Notes under the pieces: model-generated
What the model was told of the DNA's origin: nothing
Seen by the model: the letters and a program-made list of their open reading frames with translations, nothing else
Database searches by the model: none
Program-made: the position numbers and the translations under genes
Assembly: GCF_002117485.1 (NCBI RefSeq)
Contig: NZ_CP021030.1
Span: 2,421,001 to 2,485,000 of the forward strand
DNA: 64,000 bases
Direction of reading: 5' to 3'
From: Rhizobium sp. NXC14
Lineage (GTDB): Bacteria; Pseudomonadota; Alphaproteobacteria; Rhizobiales; Rhizobiaceae
In this document: piece by piece, positions 30,672 through 38,820 of the stretch
Position numbering within the stretch: position 1 is the first letter of the stretch
Layout: every line of letters starts with the position of its first letter

Positions 30672-31166
30672 ATGACCGTACCGCTGCCTCCGCCCAATCG
30701 CATCTATCTCCTGCGTCATGCCGAGGCCGCCTGGGCAGAACCCGGACAGCGCGATTTCGACCGGCCGCTCAACGAAAAAGGTTACGGCGATGCCGAGGTT
30801 ATCGCCGACAAAGCCGCCGACAAGGGCTACCGTCCCGATCTTCTGATCAGTTCGACGGCGCTGCGCTGCCGCGACACCGCCGATGCCGTCCATCGGGCGA
30901 TGGGTGTGGCACTGGATGTGAATTACATCGACGCGCTCTACAACGCGACGGTCGATACGTATGTCGAGATCGTCGATGCGCAGGATAAGGCCGCCGTCAT
31001 GCTGATCGGCCACAACCCGACGATCGAGCAGGCGCTTGAGGCGCTGATCGGCCACGAGGCTATGGTGAACGCACTTCCCGCCGGCTTTCCGACGGCGGGC
31101 CTCGCCGTTGTCGATTTTGACGCTTCCGCCAGCGGCTGGCGCCTTATCGATTTCCTCGTCGTCTGA
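30672..31166 (+). CDS. SixA-like histidine phosphatase
   Basis: A 164-residue member of the histidine-phosphatase (phosphoglycerate-mutase-like) superfamily. The catalytic LLRHAEAAWAE motif (Arg-His) is at residues ~13-23, SSTALRCRDTADAV is the second conserved arginine segment, and LIGHNPTIEQ carries the second catalytic His. The small size fits SixA, which removes phosphate from HPt histidines in phosphorelays, but small-molecule substrates are possible. ATG at 30672 is preceded by an in-frame TTG at 30666; no strong ribosome-binding site separates them. Its stop is 75 bases before ycjX. Confidence 0.85.
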   Translation: MTVPLPPPNRIYLLRHAEAAWAEPGQRDFDRPLNEKGYGDAEVIADKAADKGYRPDLLISSTALRCRDTADAVHRAMGVALDVNYIDALYNATVDTYVEIVDAQDKAAVMLIGHNPTIEQALEALIGHEAMVNALPAGFPTAGLAVVDFDASASGWRLIDFLVV

Positions 31167-31241
31167 AGTCTTTCGCTGCGCTTCTTTTTCGGGCGACGCA
31201 GTCTTCCTATATTGCCGGCAGTCATCAACCGGAATTGCGCC

Positions 31242-32717
31242 TTGCCGCCACGCCTGACATCCCTCGCCGACGACGCCCGCATCGCGTTTGATAATCTCGC
31301 CGACAGGGCAAGCGGCCTCGTCAATCCGACCGTGCGGCTCGGCGTCACCGGCCTCTCCCGTTCCGGCAAGACGGTCTTCATCTCCTCGCTTGTTCACAAT
31401 CTCCTGCATGGTGGCCGGCTGCCGCTGTTCGAGCCGGTGCAGTCGGGGCGCGTTTCAGCCGTGCGGCTGGAGCCGCAGCCGGATGACGCTGTGCCCCGTT
31501 TCCAATATGAGGATCATATCCGGGCGCTGGTGAAGGATCGCGTCTGGCCGGATTCCACTCGCGCCATTTCCGAACTGCGCATCACGCTCGATTATCAGAG
31601 CGCCAGCGGCTGGAACCGCCTGTTCTCGCCCGGCCGGCTGTCAATCGATATCGTCGATTATCCAGGGGAATGGCTGCTCGACCTGCCGCTGCTCGGCAAG
31701 GATTACCGCACCTTCAGCGAGGAAACGATCGCGCTTGCGCAAATCGGCGTGCGCTCCGAACTGTCGCGGCAATGGTTGGCGCTGACCCGTGCCGCCGACA
31801 TAAATGCCGGCGCCGACGAGATGGCTGCCCGCGCGCTTGCCACCGCCTTTGCGGATTACCTCAAGGCCTGCAAGGCCGACGAGCGCTCGCTATCCACCTT
31901 GCCGCCCGGGCGGCTGCTTCTACCTGGCGATCTCGACGGTTCGCCGGCGCTGACTTTCGCCCCGCTCGTCCTGCCGCCGAGCACACGTCCCGATCGCGGC
32001 TCGCTCTGGACGATGATGGAGCGGCGTTACGAGGCCTATAAATCCGTCGTCGTCAAACCATTTTTCCGCGAGCATTTCGCCCGGCTCGATCGCCAGATCG
32101 TGCTGGTCGACGCGCTGCAGGCCATGAACCGCGGCCCCGAAGCCGTTCAGGATCTGGAGCGCGCGCTGACCGACGTGCTCGCCTGCTTCCGCCCGGGCAC
32201 CAATTCGCTGCTCTCGTCGCTGCTGGGGCGCCGCATCGACCGTGTGCTGGTCGCCGCAACCAAGGCCGACCATCTCCATCATGAGAGCCATGATCGGCTC
32301 GATGCGCTGACCCGCCGCCTCGTCGATCGCGCCATCGCCCGCATCGGCATGGCCGGAGCCGGCATCGACGTGATGGCACTCGCCTCCGTACGCGCCACGC
32401 GCGAGGCATCGGTCAAACGCGACGGCCATGAACTGCCTGTCATCGTCGGCACGCCGATGGAGGGCGAAACCATTGCCGGCGAACGATTCGACGGCCAGAG
32501 AAAGACCGCGATCTTCCCCGGAGACCTGCCGCGGGATCCGGAAAGCCTGTTCGACCGCATCGCTTCCGGCGAGACCGCCGATATCCTGCCCGACGTTAAC
32601 GTCGTCAGATTCCGCCCACCCCATCTCGAGGAGACCGGCGGCGGCATCAAGCTCTCGGTGCCGCATATCCGCCTTGACCGCGCCATGCAGTTCCTGTTCG
32701 GAGACCGTCTCGCATGA
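31242..32717 (+). CDS. ycjX: YcjX-like P-loop GTPase/ATPase
   Basis: A 491-residue protein. Walker A is GLSRSGKT at residues 37-44; the conserved YcjX blocks NLLHGGRLPLF, DYPGEWLLDLPLL and VDALQAMNRGPEAV follow. It belongs to the DUF463 family of stress-associated dynamin-like P-loop proteins and is paired by a 4-base overlap with the gene for its usual partner, YcjF. The start is uncertain: TTG at 31242 (LPPRLTSLADDARIAF) fits the family best and has GGAA upstream, while the frame extends to a TTG at 31212. The precise role in bacteria is not settled; an envelope-stress function is suggested. Confidence 0.88.
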   Translation: MPPRLTSLADDARIAFDNLADRASGLVNPTVRLGVTGLSRSGKTVFISSLVHNLLHGGRLPLFEPVQSGRVSAVRLEPQPDDAVPRFQYEDHIRALVKDRVWPDSTRAISELRITLDYQSASGWNRLFSPGRLSIDIVDYPGEWLLDLPLLGKDYRTFSEETIALAQIGVRSELSRQWLALTRAADINAGADEMAARALATAFADYLKACKADERSLSTLPPGRLLLPGDLDGSPALTFAPLVLPPSTRPDRGSLWTMMERRYEAYKSVVVKPFFREHFARLDRQIVLVDALQAMNRGPEAVQDLERALTDVLACFRPGTNSLLSSLLGRRIDRVLVAATKADHLHHESHDRLDALTRRLVDRAIARIGMAGAGIDVMALASVRATREASVKRDGHELPVIVGTPMEGETIAGERFDGQRKTAIFPGDLPRDPESLFDRIASGETADILPDVNVVRFRPPHLEETGGGIKLSVPHIRLDRAMQFLFGDRLA

Positions 32718-33793
32718 GTAAGCCCCCCTCCGATTTGCCGCACCGCCCACCCGCCGCCTTCGCCTATGAGGATGAGGCTGCCGTACCGCGCGACAATGGT
32801 CGGCAACAGCAAGGCCGGCGCAGACCGGAAAGCTTCTCGGACGACATCGTCTTGACGCCCGACGAGGAGGATCCCTTCATCAATCCGGACAGGGATGCGA
32901 GCGCAGTGCCAGTGGCAACACCGCGCAAGCGGCGCTCCTCCTTCGGCAAGATCGCACTAGGCGCCTTCGGGATCCTGCTGTCGCTCGGCATCGGCCTCTG
33001 GACCGACCGGCTGATCCGCGATCTCTTCACCCGTGCCGACTGGCTGGGTTATGCAGCTCTTGGCGTGCTGGCGATCGGCGTCCTCGCCGTGCTTGCCCTT
33101 GTCATCCGCGAGACCGCGGGCATGATGCGCCTTGCCGCTGTTCAGGCGATCAAGGCGGAAGCAGAGGCAGCGATCCTCGAAACACGGCCGGCGAAAGCGC
33201 GCGCCGTCGTTGCGCGCCTCACTACGCTTCTTGCGGCCAATCCCGAGACATCGAAGGGCCGCGCGACGCTGAAGGCGACCGAGGGTGAGGTCATCGACCC
33301 CCCGCATCTGATCGCCCTGGCCGAACGAGAACTGCTCTTTCCCCTCGATCGCAAAGCGCGGGCGCTCATCGTCAACGCCTCCAAGCGCGTCTCGATCGTC
33401 ACCGCCGTCAGCCCCCGCGCGATCGTCGATCTGCTTTATGTGCTCTACGAGTCCGTCCGCCTCATCCGCGCCATGGCCGAGCTCTACGGAGGCCGCCCCG
33501 GCACGCTCGGCATGTTCCGCCTCCTGCGTGACGTGCTGGCCCACCTCGCCGTCACCGGCTCGATCGCTGTCGGCGACAGTCTCGTCCAGCAGGTGCTCGG
33601 CCACGGGCTGGCCTCAAAGCTATCGGCCCGACTCGGCGAGGGCGTGATCAACGGTCTGATGACTGCTCGCATCGGAATCGCGGCGATGGATCTTTGTCGT
33701 CCACTTGCCTTTCGCGCGGTAAAGCGGCCGGGAATCGGCGATTTTATCGGCGATCTCACACCTTCAATGTCGCCGCGCGGCAACAATTCTTAA
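32714..33793 (+). CDS. ycjF: YcjF-like inner membrane protein (DUF697/TIGR01620)
   Basis: A 359-residue protein with a disordered, charged N-terminus (residues 1-75), two transmembrane helices (GKIALGAFGILLSLGIGLW and GYAALGVLAIGVLAVLALVI) and a C-terminal DUF697 domain with the segment VTAVSPRAIVDLLYVLYESVRL. ATG at 32714 overlaps the ycjX stop by four bases, so the two are translated together. The pair is widespread in Proteobacteria. YcjF is thought to work with YcjX at the inner membrane, but its activity is unknown. Confidence 0.9.
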   Translation: MSKPPSDLPHRPPAAFAYEDEAAVPRDNGRQQQGRRRPESFSDDIVLTPDEEDPFINPDRDASAVPVATPRKRRSSFGKIALGAFGILLSLGIGLWTDRLIRDLFTRADWLGYAALGVLAIGVLAVLALVIRETAGMMRLAAVQAIKAEAEAAILETRPAKARAVVARLTTLLAANPETSKGRATLKATEGEVIDPPHLIALAERELLFPLDRKARALIVNASKRVSIVTAVSPRAIVDLLYVLYESVRLIRAMAELYGGRPGTLGMFRLLRDVLAHLAVTGSIAVGDSLVQQVLGHGLASKLSARLGEGVINGLMTARIGIAAMDLCRPLAFRAVKRPGIGDFIGDLTPSMSPRGNNS

Positions 33794-34002
33794 CTGACGA
33801 GGCGATTCCGCAGCTCTCGCCTTCCCTTGGGTGAAGTTGGCGAAGTTAAGGAGATTCAACACTGTAGCCGCCGGATCCTAAAATCCGCGGGGCATGACAG
33901 AAATCCAATCCCTCGCATTTCGGCACAATCGAAAGGAAGGATTAACCATTCTTCGGCAAAACTTGGCACCAGTTCGTGAGTGGTGTTTGCCAAGGAAAAT
34001 CC

Positions 34003-34554
34003 ATGTATTCGCGCCAGTTTCTCTTCTTATGCGGCCTCGCCGCCGCGGCATTGTCTCCTGTCGCAGACGTCGCTCCGGCAGCCACGGCCGCAACCCGCGA
34101 CAAGGCCTTCTTCGAATCCGTCACCGGCTCGTGGAAGGGCCCCGGCGAGATCGTCGCCGGCAAGTACAAGGGCACGAAATTCACCTGCAATCTGACCGGT
34201 GAACCCACCGGCGACGGCACTGCCGGCATCAAGCTCGACGGCACCTGCCGCGTCGGCGTCTTCAAGCAGCCGATGAGCGCCGTCATCTCGCAGTCGGGCT
34301 CCACCTACAAGGGCAAATTCCTCGACGGTGCCGCCGGAAAGGGTCTTGACGTTGTCTCCGGCGCCGTTACCGAGGACACCGTCGTGGTTGGCATCAACCG
34401 CGCCAAACTGAACGGCGCAATGATCGCCCGCGTGCGTGACGACAAGACGATGAACGTCACCGTGTCGGTCAAGGTCGAAAGCCAGATGATCCCGGTTATC
34501 GGCCTGACATTGACTCGTCAGGTCGACGAAATGGCCGTCGGCTCCATCCAGTAG
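34003..34554 (+). CDS. Secreted hypothetical protein
   Basis: A 183-residue protein starting MYSRQFLFLCGLAAAALSPV with a clear signal peptide (cleavage near VAPAATAA). The mature part is beta-rich and Gly/Lys/Thr-rich, with SVTGSWKGPGEIVAGKYKGTK and FTCNLTGEPTGD; two cysteines (in FTCNL and GTCRVG) may form a disulphide. I do not recognise a family. AAGGA lies at 33992-33996, six bases before the ATG. A TTAACCAT octamer, the CtrA half-site, is at 33942-33949, 53 bases upstream of the ATG. A GC-rich hairpin follows the gene. Confidence 0.78.
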   Translation: MYSRQFLFLCGLAAAALSPVADVAPAATAATRDKAFFESVTGSWKGPGEIVAGKYKGTKFTCNLTGEPTGDGTAGIKLDGTCRVGVFKQPMSAVISQSGSTYKGKFLDGAAGKGLDVVSGAVTEDTVVVGINRAKLNGAMIARVRDDKTMNVTVSVKVESQMIPVIGLTLTRQVDEMAVGSIQ

Positions 34555-34580
34555 ACGGATTGCATGACGGATTTTCCTGA

Positions 34581-34611
34581 AGCGGTGGGTTTCCCCGCCG
34601 TTTCGCGTTTT
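34581..34611. terminator. Probable bidirectional terminator
   Basis: CGGTGGG (34583-34589) pairs with CCCGCCG (34594-34600) with one G-T pair and a T-rich loop, then TTTCGCGTTTT. It sits between the converging secreted-protein gene and folK. Confidence 0.5.
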
Positions 34612-34623
34612 AGGATCCGTGCT

Positions 34624-35154
34624 TCAGGCGCTCCGCCACCAGTGGCCGCTGTCATCGGCGACCTCGATGCCGGTCACGTCGGCCTCGAGCAGCCAATCGC
34701 TGACCGGCCGGCCCCTGACGAGAAGGCCTGGGGCGATATCAGCAAGCGGCATCAGGACGAAACCGCGGCCGGTCATACGGGGATGCGGCAACTCCAGCCG
34801 CGGCGCCTGCTGGACGACATTGCCATAGGTCAGCACGTCGATATCGAGCGTACGCGGTCCCCAGCGCTCGAAACGCTCGCGTTTCATCTCGCGCTCGATC
34901 GACAGGCAAACGTCGAGCAACGCCTCTGGAGGGAGCCGGGTTTCGACCGCAGCGCAGGCATTGAAGAAGAACGATTGGTCCGTTTTACCCCACGGCGGCG
35001 TGCGATAGAGCCGCGACACGGCGGTGACACGACAGTCGTCGCGCCCGTCCAGTCTCTGCAGCGCCGTGGCCATCGCCTTTACCGGATCGCCGATATTGCC
35101 GCCGAGGCCGAGTGTGGCCGATTGCGATGCGGCCTCAGGCAAAATGCTCAACAC
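34624..35154 (-). CDS. folK: Hydroxymethyldihydropterin pyrophosphokinase
   Basis: A 176-residue enzyme that pyrophosphorylates 6-hydroxymethyl-7,8-dihydropterin in folate synthesis. Family blocks are LGLGGNIGDPVKAM, SRLYRTPPWGKTDQSFFFNAC, RWGPRTLDIDVLTYG and LELPHPRMTGRGFVLMPLAD; the RTLDIDVL and HPR segments carry metal and ATP ligands. The start is GTG at 35154, overlapping folB by 20 bases, so the two are co-translated. The gene is last in a folP-folB-folK operon. Confidence 0.94.
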   Translation of the reverse strand: MLSILPEAASQSATLGLGGNIGDPVKAMATALQRLDGRDDCRVTAVSRLYRTPPWGKTDQSFFFNACAAVETRLPPEALLDVCLSIEREMKRERFERWGPRTLDIDVLTYGNVVQQAPRLELPHPRMTGRGFVLMPLADIAPGLLVRGRPVSDWLLEADVTGIEVADDSGHWWRSA

Positions 35155-35500
35155 TCACCTGCACGAAATCGAGCACCCCGGGCACCGGCGCATTGGGCTT
35201 GCGCACTGTGATCTTCGCCCGCCGCACCTGCGGGAACGTCTGACAGAGGCCCTTGGCAATATCGAGCGCCAGGGCTTCGATGAGATAGCGTCGCTTGCCG
35301 GTGACGATCTCCTCGATCACCGTAAAGGCAATGCCGTAATTGACGGTGTCATTGATCGAATCGCTTTCCAGCGCCTCGCCCGCGACGACGTCGAGCTCGG
35401 CATCGACGAAGAAGCGCTGACCGAGGAATTCCTCCTCGTCATGCACGCCGTGGCGCGCGAAGAAGGCGCAGTTCTGCAGCGTGATCGTGTAGGTGGTCAT
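35135..35500 (-). CDS. folB: Dihydroneopterin aldolase
   Basis: A 121-residue tunnel-fold protein of normal length. It begins MTTYTITLQNCAFFARHGVHDEE, with the substrate-binding Glu in the following stretch and the catalytic region GKRRYLIEALALDIAKGL; IRKPNAPVPG-type residues (VRKPNAPVPGVLDFVQV) end the protein. It converts dihydroneopterin to the substrate of FolK plus glycolaldehyde. Its start overlaps folP by four bases (ATGA), and GGAAG lies upstream. Confidence 0.95.
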   Translation of the reverse strand: MTTYTITLQNCAFFARHGVHDEEEFLGQRFFVDAELDVVAGEALESDSINDTVNYGIAFTVIEEIVTGKRRYLIEALALDIAKGLCQTFPQVRRAKITVRKPNAPVPGVLDFVQVSVEHFA

Positions 35501-36366
35501 GTCGGCCGCTTCCTCTCGAATCCCTGGCGCGCATTGAGCATAGCATCGGCGATAGCAAGCGCATCCCTGTTGATTGCGACATTGTGCACCCGGAAAACCG
35601 CAGCCCCTTGAAGCCTGAGCAGCGCGCTTGATGCGGCCGTCGCTGCATCCCTCTCCGGCGCCTCGCGCCCCGTCACCGCGCCGAGGAAGCGCTTGCGTGA
35701 CGTGCCGGCAAGCAGCGGCAGACCGAAGCGCGACAGTTCGGAAAACCGCGCCATCAGCTCCAGGTTTTCCTCGGCCGTCTCCTTGGCGAAGCCGAATCCC
35801 GGATCGAGCACGATCCGGTCGCTGGTAACTCCGGCCGCGGCGGCGATCGCCAGCGACCGTTCGAGGAAATACGTCTGGTCGGCAATCACATCGGCAAGTT
35901 TGACCCTGTCGCGGCCGGTATGCATGATGCAGAGCCCCGCCCCGGTGGCCGCGGCCACATCCGCGATACCTGCATCTTTCTGTAGTCCGAAGACGTCGTT
36001 GACAATATGGGCGCCGGCGCCGACCGCCAGCCGCGCCGTCTCGGCACGGTACGTATCGATCGAGATCAGCGCCTCGGTACGACCGCGCAGCGTCTCGATC
36101 ACGGGCAACACCCGCGCCTGCTCTTCCGAAGGGCTGACCGACGCCGCACCCGGCCGAGTCGATTCGCCACCGATATCGACGATCGCAGCACCGTCGCTGA
36201 CCGCCTGCAATGCGTGTTCGACGGCGGCATCGAGGGTTTCAAAACGTCCGCCGTCGGAGAAGGAGTCCGGCGTCACATTGATGATCGCCATGATCGCCGA
36301 ACGACGGCCGAGTTCAATTTCCCGGCCATGGCCGACACGCCAGAAACTGCCTTCGAGCCCTGTCAC
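35497..36366 (-). CDS. folP: Dihydropteroate synthase
   Basis: A 289-residue TIM-barrel enzyme that joins the pterin pyrophosphate to p-aminobenzoate; it is the sulfonamide target. The signatures MAIINVTPDSFSDGGRF, DIGGESTRPGAASVS and LDPGFGFAKETAENL-type segment (DPGFGFAKETAEEN) are present, with TSRKRFLGAVTGRE as the phosphate loop. I prefer GTG at 36366 because AGGA lies eight bases upstream and the protein then begins at the family's usual point. ATG at 36402 would add twelve residues and lacks a good ribosome-binding site. It is first in the fol operon. Confidence 0.93.
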   Translation of the reverse strand: MTGLEGSFWRVGHGREIELGRRSAIMAIINVTPDSFSDGGRFETLDAAVEHALQAVSDGAAIVDIGGESTRPGAASVSPSEEQARVLPVIETLRGRTEALISIDTYRAETARLAVGAGAHIVNDVFGLQKDAGIADVAAATGAGLCIMHTGRDRVKLADVIADQTYFLERSLAIAAAAGVTSDRIVLDPGFGFAKETAEENLELMARFSELSRFGLPLLAGTSRKRFLGAVTGREAPERDAATAASSALLRLQGAAVFRVHNVAINRDALAIADAMLNARQGFERKRPT

Positions 36367-36468
36367 CAGACTTGTCCTATTGATGACGAAAAAAGCCGCC
36401 ATCCGATATTGCGCTAACGGTGGCTATGCCCCAAGCTCCTGCCGATTTCAACATGGGTTGCGTTCAGA

Positions 36469-37095
36469 ATGCCGCTTGCAATGCGTTATATGTGCCTTCC
36501 TGTCGCCTTTTCCATTGCTCTTTCCCTCAGCAGTCCAACGGCAGCTGAAGTGATCGCATCGAAAAGTTATTCCTATTTCGACATCCGCGGCAAAACCGCC
36601 GATGAGCTAGACCGGGAACTCAGCCGCCGCGGCCCGACGGCGAGCGGTTCGTCGGCACGCCATCCCGGCGCCACCAAGATTCGCTTCGGCGGCGAGGCCA
36701 CCTATATCCAGGATGACGGCCGATGCCGCGTCGGCAATGTCAAGGTCACGGTTCACACCCAGATCATCCTGCCGCGCTGGAACAGCCGCAGAGGCGCCAG
36801 CAAGGAGCTGTCGATGATATGGGATGCACTGTCAAGCGATATCAAGCGCCACGAGGAGCGTCATGCCGAGATCGCCAGAGATCAGGCCCGTGCCATGGAG
36901 CGCGCTATCCGCACATTGCCGCAGCAGCGCAGCTGCGAGGCCATGCAGGAGCTCGTCTCCAACGAATCAACTCGCGGCATAGAGGAGCACGATCGGCTGC
37001 AGGCGCGATTCGATCGGGTTGAGGCGGTCAACTTCAAGAAGCGCATGCTGAGATTGCTGAAAAATCGAATCAACGGTCGAGCCGGCGGAAAATAA
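36469..37095 (+). CDS. Secreted DUF922-type putative metalloprotease
   Basis: A 208-residue protein. Residues 1-25 form a signal peptide (LPVAFSIALSLSSPTAAE). The mature part contains YFDIRGKTADELDRELSRRG and, near residue 130, the HEERH segment that matches the H-E-x-x-H zinc site of DUF922 proteases. Four cysteines are visible or implied by family pattern only in part (RCRVG, RSCEAM). The basic C-terminus (NFKKRMLRLLKNRINGR) is amphipathic. The family's substrate is unknown. It diverges from folP, and no promoter is clearly visible in the short gap. Confidence 0.82.
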   Translation: MPLAMRYMCLPVAFSIALSLSSPTAAEVIASKSYSYFDIRGKTADELDRELSRRGPTASGSSARHPGATKIRFGGEATYIQDDGRCRVGNVKVTVHTQIILPRWNSRRGASKELSMIWDALSSDIKRHEERHAEIARDQARAMERAIRTLPQQRSCEAMQELVSNESTRGIEEHDRLQARFDRVEAVNFKKRMLRLLKNRINGRAGGK

Positions 37096-37204
37096 GGCTT
37101 TTTCGAGCTGATGACGAGCAGAAAAACTTAGCTGCGCAACGAAACTTGTGCGAAACTTACGCCTTCCCCAGCGTTTTAATGGTCATTTTTCATCCTGGCA
37201 GACT

Positions 37205-37373
37205 CAACCGGAACGCGTTAATATGAACACATTCGAAAGTTCAGCTACGGCATCTGGACTTTCCTCGCTGGGTTCTCCTGGCGCGTTCCGAAGCCGCGGA
37301 TGTTCCTCCCTCATCCGTTGGTAATGCGCCCGCCTCGCCTCGCTCGCACCAGCGCGCGAGGCGTCTTTTTTGT
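37205..37373 (+). ncRNA. Structured small-RNA candidate with C/U-rich loop and terminator
   Basis: In a 350-base gap four stems line up on the plus strand. P1 pairs CGGAACGCG (37209-37217) with CGCGTTCCG (37282-37290), nine perfect pairs. Inside it P2 pairs GAAAGTTCAG with CTGGACTTTC, ten pairs with one G-U. P3 is CGGATG (37297-37302) with CATCCG (37312-37317), exposing the nine-base loop TTCCTCCCT, which is complementary to Shine-Dalgarno sequences. P4 is an 8-base stem (37336-37343 / 37356-37363) followed by TCTTTTTTG, a Rho-independent terminator. Nothing on the plus strand follows, so this is unlikely to be an mRNA leader. C/U-rich loops of this kind occur in alphaproteobacterial sRNAs such as MmgR/alpha-r8 and alpha-r14. 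No strong promoter could be placed; the RNA may start near 37,205 or, as a short form, near 37,295. Confidence 0.6.
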
Positions 37374-37446
37374 GGTAATGATTGGCGGATATTCGCCTCC
37401 GAGAATCGGACTCCGATTTTCGGGACAATGTGCTGGCAGCGATATC

Positions 37447-37767
37447 TCAGGCCTGGCGTTCGGGCACGTGCACGACGAGCCCGTCATAGGCCGCCTTCAT
37501 CCGGATCTGGCAGGAGAGCCGCGAGGTCGGGCGCACATCGAAGGCGAAGTCGAGCATATCCTCTTCCATCGCTTCCGGCTGGCCGACCTTCTCCGTCCAT
37601 TCCTCGTCGACATAAACGTGACAGGTGGCGCAGGCGCAAGCACCGCCGCACTCTGCCTCGATGCCGGGCACCGAGTTGCGCACGGCATTCTCCATCACGG
37701 TGGAGCCTTGGTCGACGTCGAGGTCGAAGCGCGTACCGTCGAAGGCGACGATGGTAAGTTTGGGCAT
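37447..37767 (-). CDS. 2Fe-2S ferredoxin, adrenodoxin/FdxB type
   Basis: A 106-residue ferredoxin. The four cluster ligands are C40, C46, C49 (in [12 protein letters not shown]) and C86 (RLSCQI), the vertebrate/adrenodoxin-type spacing. [20 protein letters not shown] is the acidic partner-binding helix. It transfers electrons in the cytosol, in this family usually for Fe-S cluster assembly or cytochrome P450 and related oxygenases. No dedicated reductase gene is adjacent. ATG at 37767 has CGGAAATAG upstream. A short hairpin at about 37409-37423 may end the transcript. Confidence 0.93.
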   Translation of the reverse strand: MPKLTIVAFDGTRFDLDVDQGSTVMENAVRNSVPGIEAECGGACACATCHVYVDEEWTEKVGQPEAMEEDMLDFAFDVRPTSRLSCQIRMKAAYDGLVVHVPERQA

Positions 37768-37973
37768 CAGGACTATTTCCGGTCTTCAAATGGGTGGGCG
37801 GAGTTTCTTCCGACAAATCGACGCGTCAGTCAACATTCGGAAATCCGCCCTAACCTCGCAGATCGGGCCTTCGACCGCCGTCTTCAAAGCGTCATCTGGG
37901 ACGTCGCAAAAAGACCCGTGGTTCCGCAATGAAACAACGGGCCCCGTTCGATCAACGAAAGGAGAGTTGGAGG

Positions 37974-38357
37974 TCAGCCGCGGCAGAGCTTGAGAATGAA
38001 ATTCTCGGCGTCGAGGACGGCAGCGCCGAGCGCCGCCATTGCGCCGGCATCGCCGCCGGTTTCCTCGACGACCTCAGCCGTCTGCGAAACGCGGAATGCG
38101 CCGACCGAACTCGCCGCACCTTTCAGCCGGTGCGCAGCCGCGCCGACACGCACGGTTTCGCCGCTTGCCATATCCTGGAGGCACGCCCGCGCTTGGCGCG
38201 CAAACATCTGAAGGACTTCGATTTCCAGAGACTTGTCGCCCATTGTCTGTTTCGCGAGATGGACGAGATCGATCGGCCGTACCTTCGAGGGACACGGCCC
38301 TTGTCCATTATCAGGCGCCTCGAATACGATTTTCAATGCTGCCAGCTGGCCTGCCAT
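37974..38357 (-). CDS. HPt (histidine phosphotransfer) domain protein
   Basis: A 127-residue protein consisting of a short leader and one four-helix HPt domain. The phospho-acceptor is His76 in VGAAAHRLKGAASSVGAF, with the usual helix-kink residues after it. ATG at 38357 has GGAG upstream and avoids a 7-residue extension. HPt proteins carry phosphate between receiver domains in multistep phosphorelays. This one is an orphan: no kinase or receiver gene is adjacent, though cckA lies 11 kb away in the window. It diverges from the giant polar protein gene, and the shared gap holds CtrA-type boxes. Confidence 0.88.
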   Translation of the reverse strand: MAGQLAALKIVFEAPDNGQGPCPSKVRPIDLVHLAKQTMGDKSLEIEVLQMFARQARACLQDMASGETVRVGAAAHRLKGAASSVGAFRVSQTAEVVEETGGDAGAMAALGAAVLDAENFILKLCRG

Positions 38358-38462
38358 TTGCCACGTCTCCCGTCTCACATCGTCCGCACTTGCTACAGTT
38401 CTGCGTCAGGAGGGTGGCCATCGCGTTAAATTCCGGCACATCGGGCACCGAAATCTCACCGT

Positions 38463-38470
38463 ATGGTTAA
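38463..38470 (-). promoter_or_regulatory. CtrA half-site (TTAACCAT)
   Basis: The octamer TTAACCAT is read on the minus strand at 38463-38470, in the 463-base gap between the HPt gene and the giant gene. A near-miss TTAA-N6-TTAA overlaps it. Confidence 0.4.
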
Positions 38471-38528
38471 CATCCGTTAAACATCCCTAAATTATTGGTT
38501 TTTAAGCAGGGCTTCGGATTCAAAGGTG

Positions 38529-38544
38529 TTAACAACAAGTTAAC
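38529..38544 (+). promoter_or_regulatory. CtrA full site TTAA-N7-TTAAC upstream of the polar-growth gene
   Basis: TTAACAACAAGTTAAC matches the CtrA consensus TTAA-N7-TTAAC exactly. It lies 277 bases before the ATG at 38821. The rest of the gap (38358-38820) is AT-richer than its surroundings and holds no gene. Confidence 0.55.
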
Positions 38545-38820
38545 AAGTCGTGAATCGCAAGCCTTCATTAATTGTGTGCTGAGCCCAGATGTGTCACTAC
38601 GATACTGGTGGAGCGGGTTTATGGTACGCGCCTTTGCCGAGTGAGTGGATAATGGTAGTGTTTTGATACCTTCCGTTTGAAAAAGCGGCTATCTACTCTG
38701 AAATGACATGCTTATCCGTCCGCGATTGGGATGGAGAGCCGTAACGGCAAAGTTGTTCCCGGGCAGGCGGAAACCGGGGATGCGCTACCGGGCCGGCCGA
38801 CAGTAACGAGGCGTAATCGA

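Noticed and set aside
37204..37428. 74-residue minus-strand frame in the small-RNA gap
   Set aside because: It starts with TTG without a ribosome-binding site, and the region is better explained by paired RNA stems on the plus strand.
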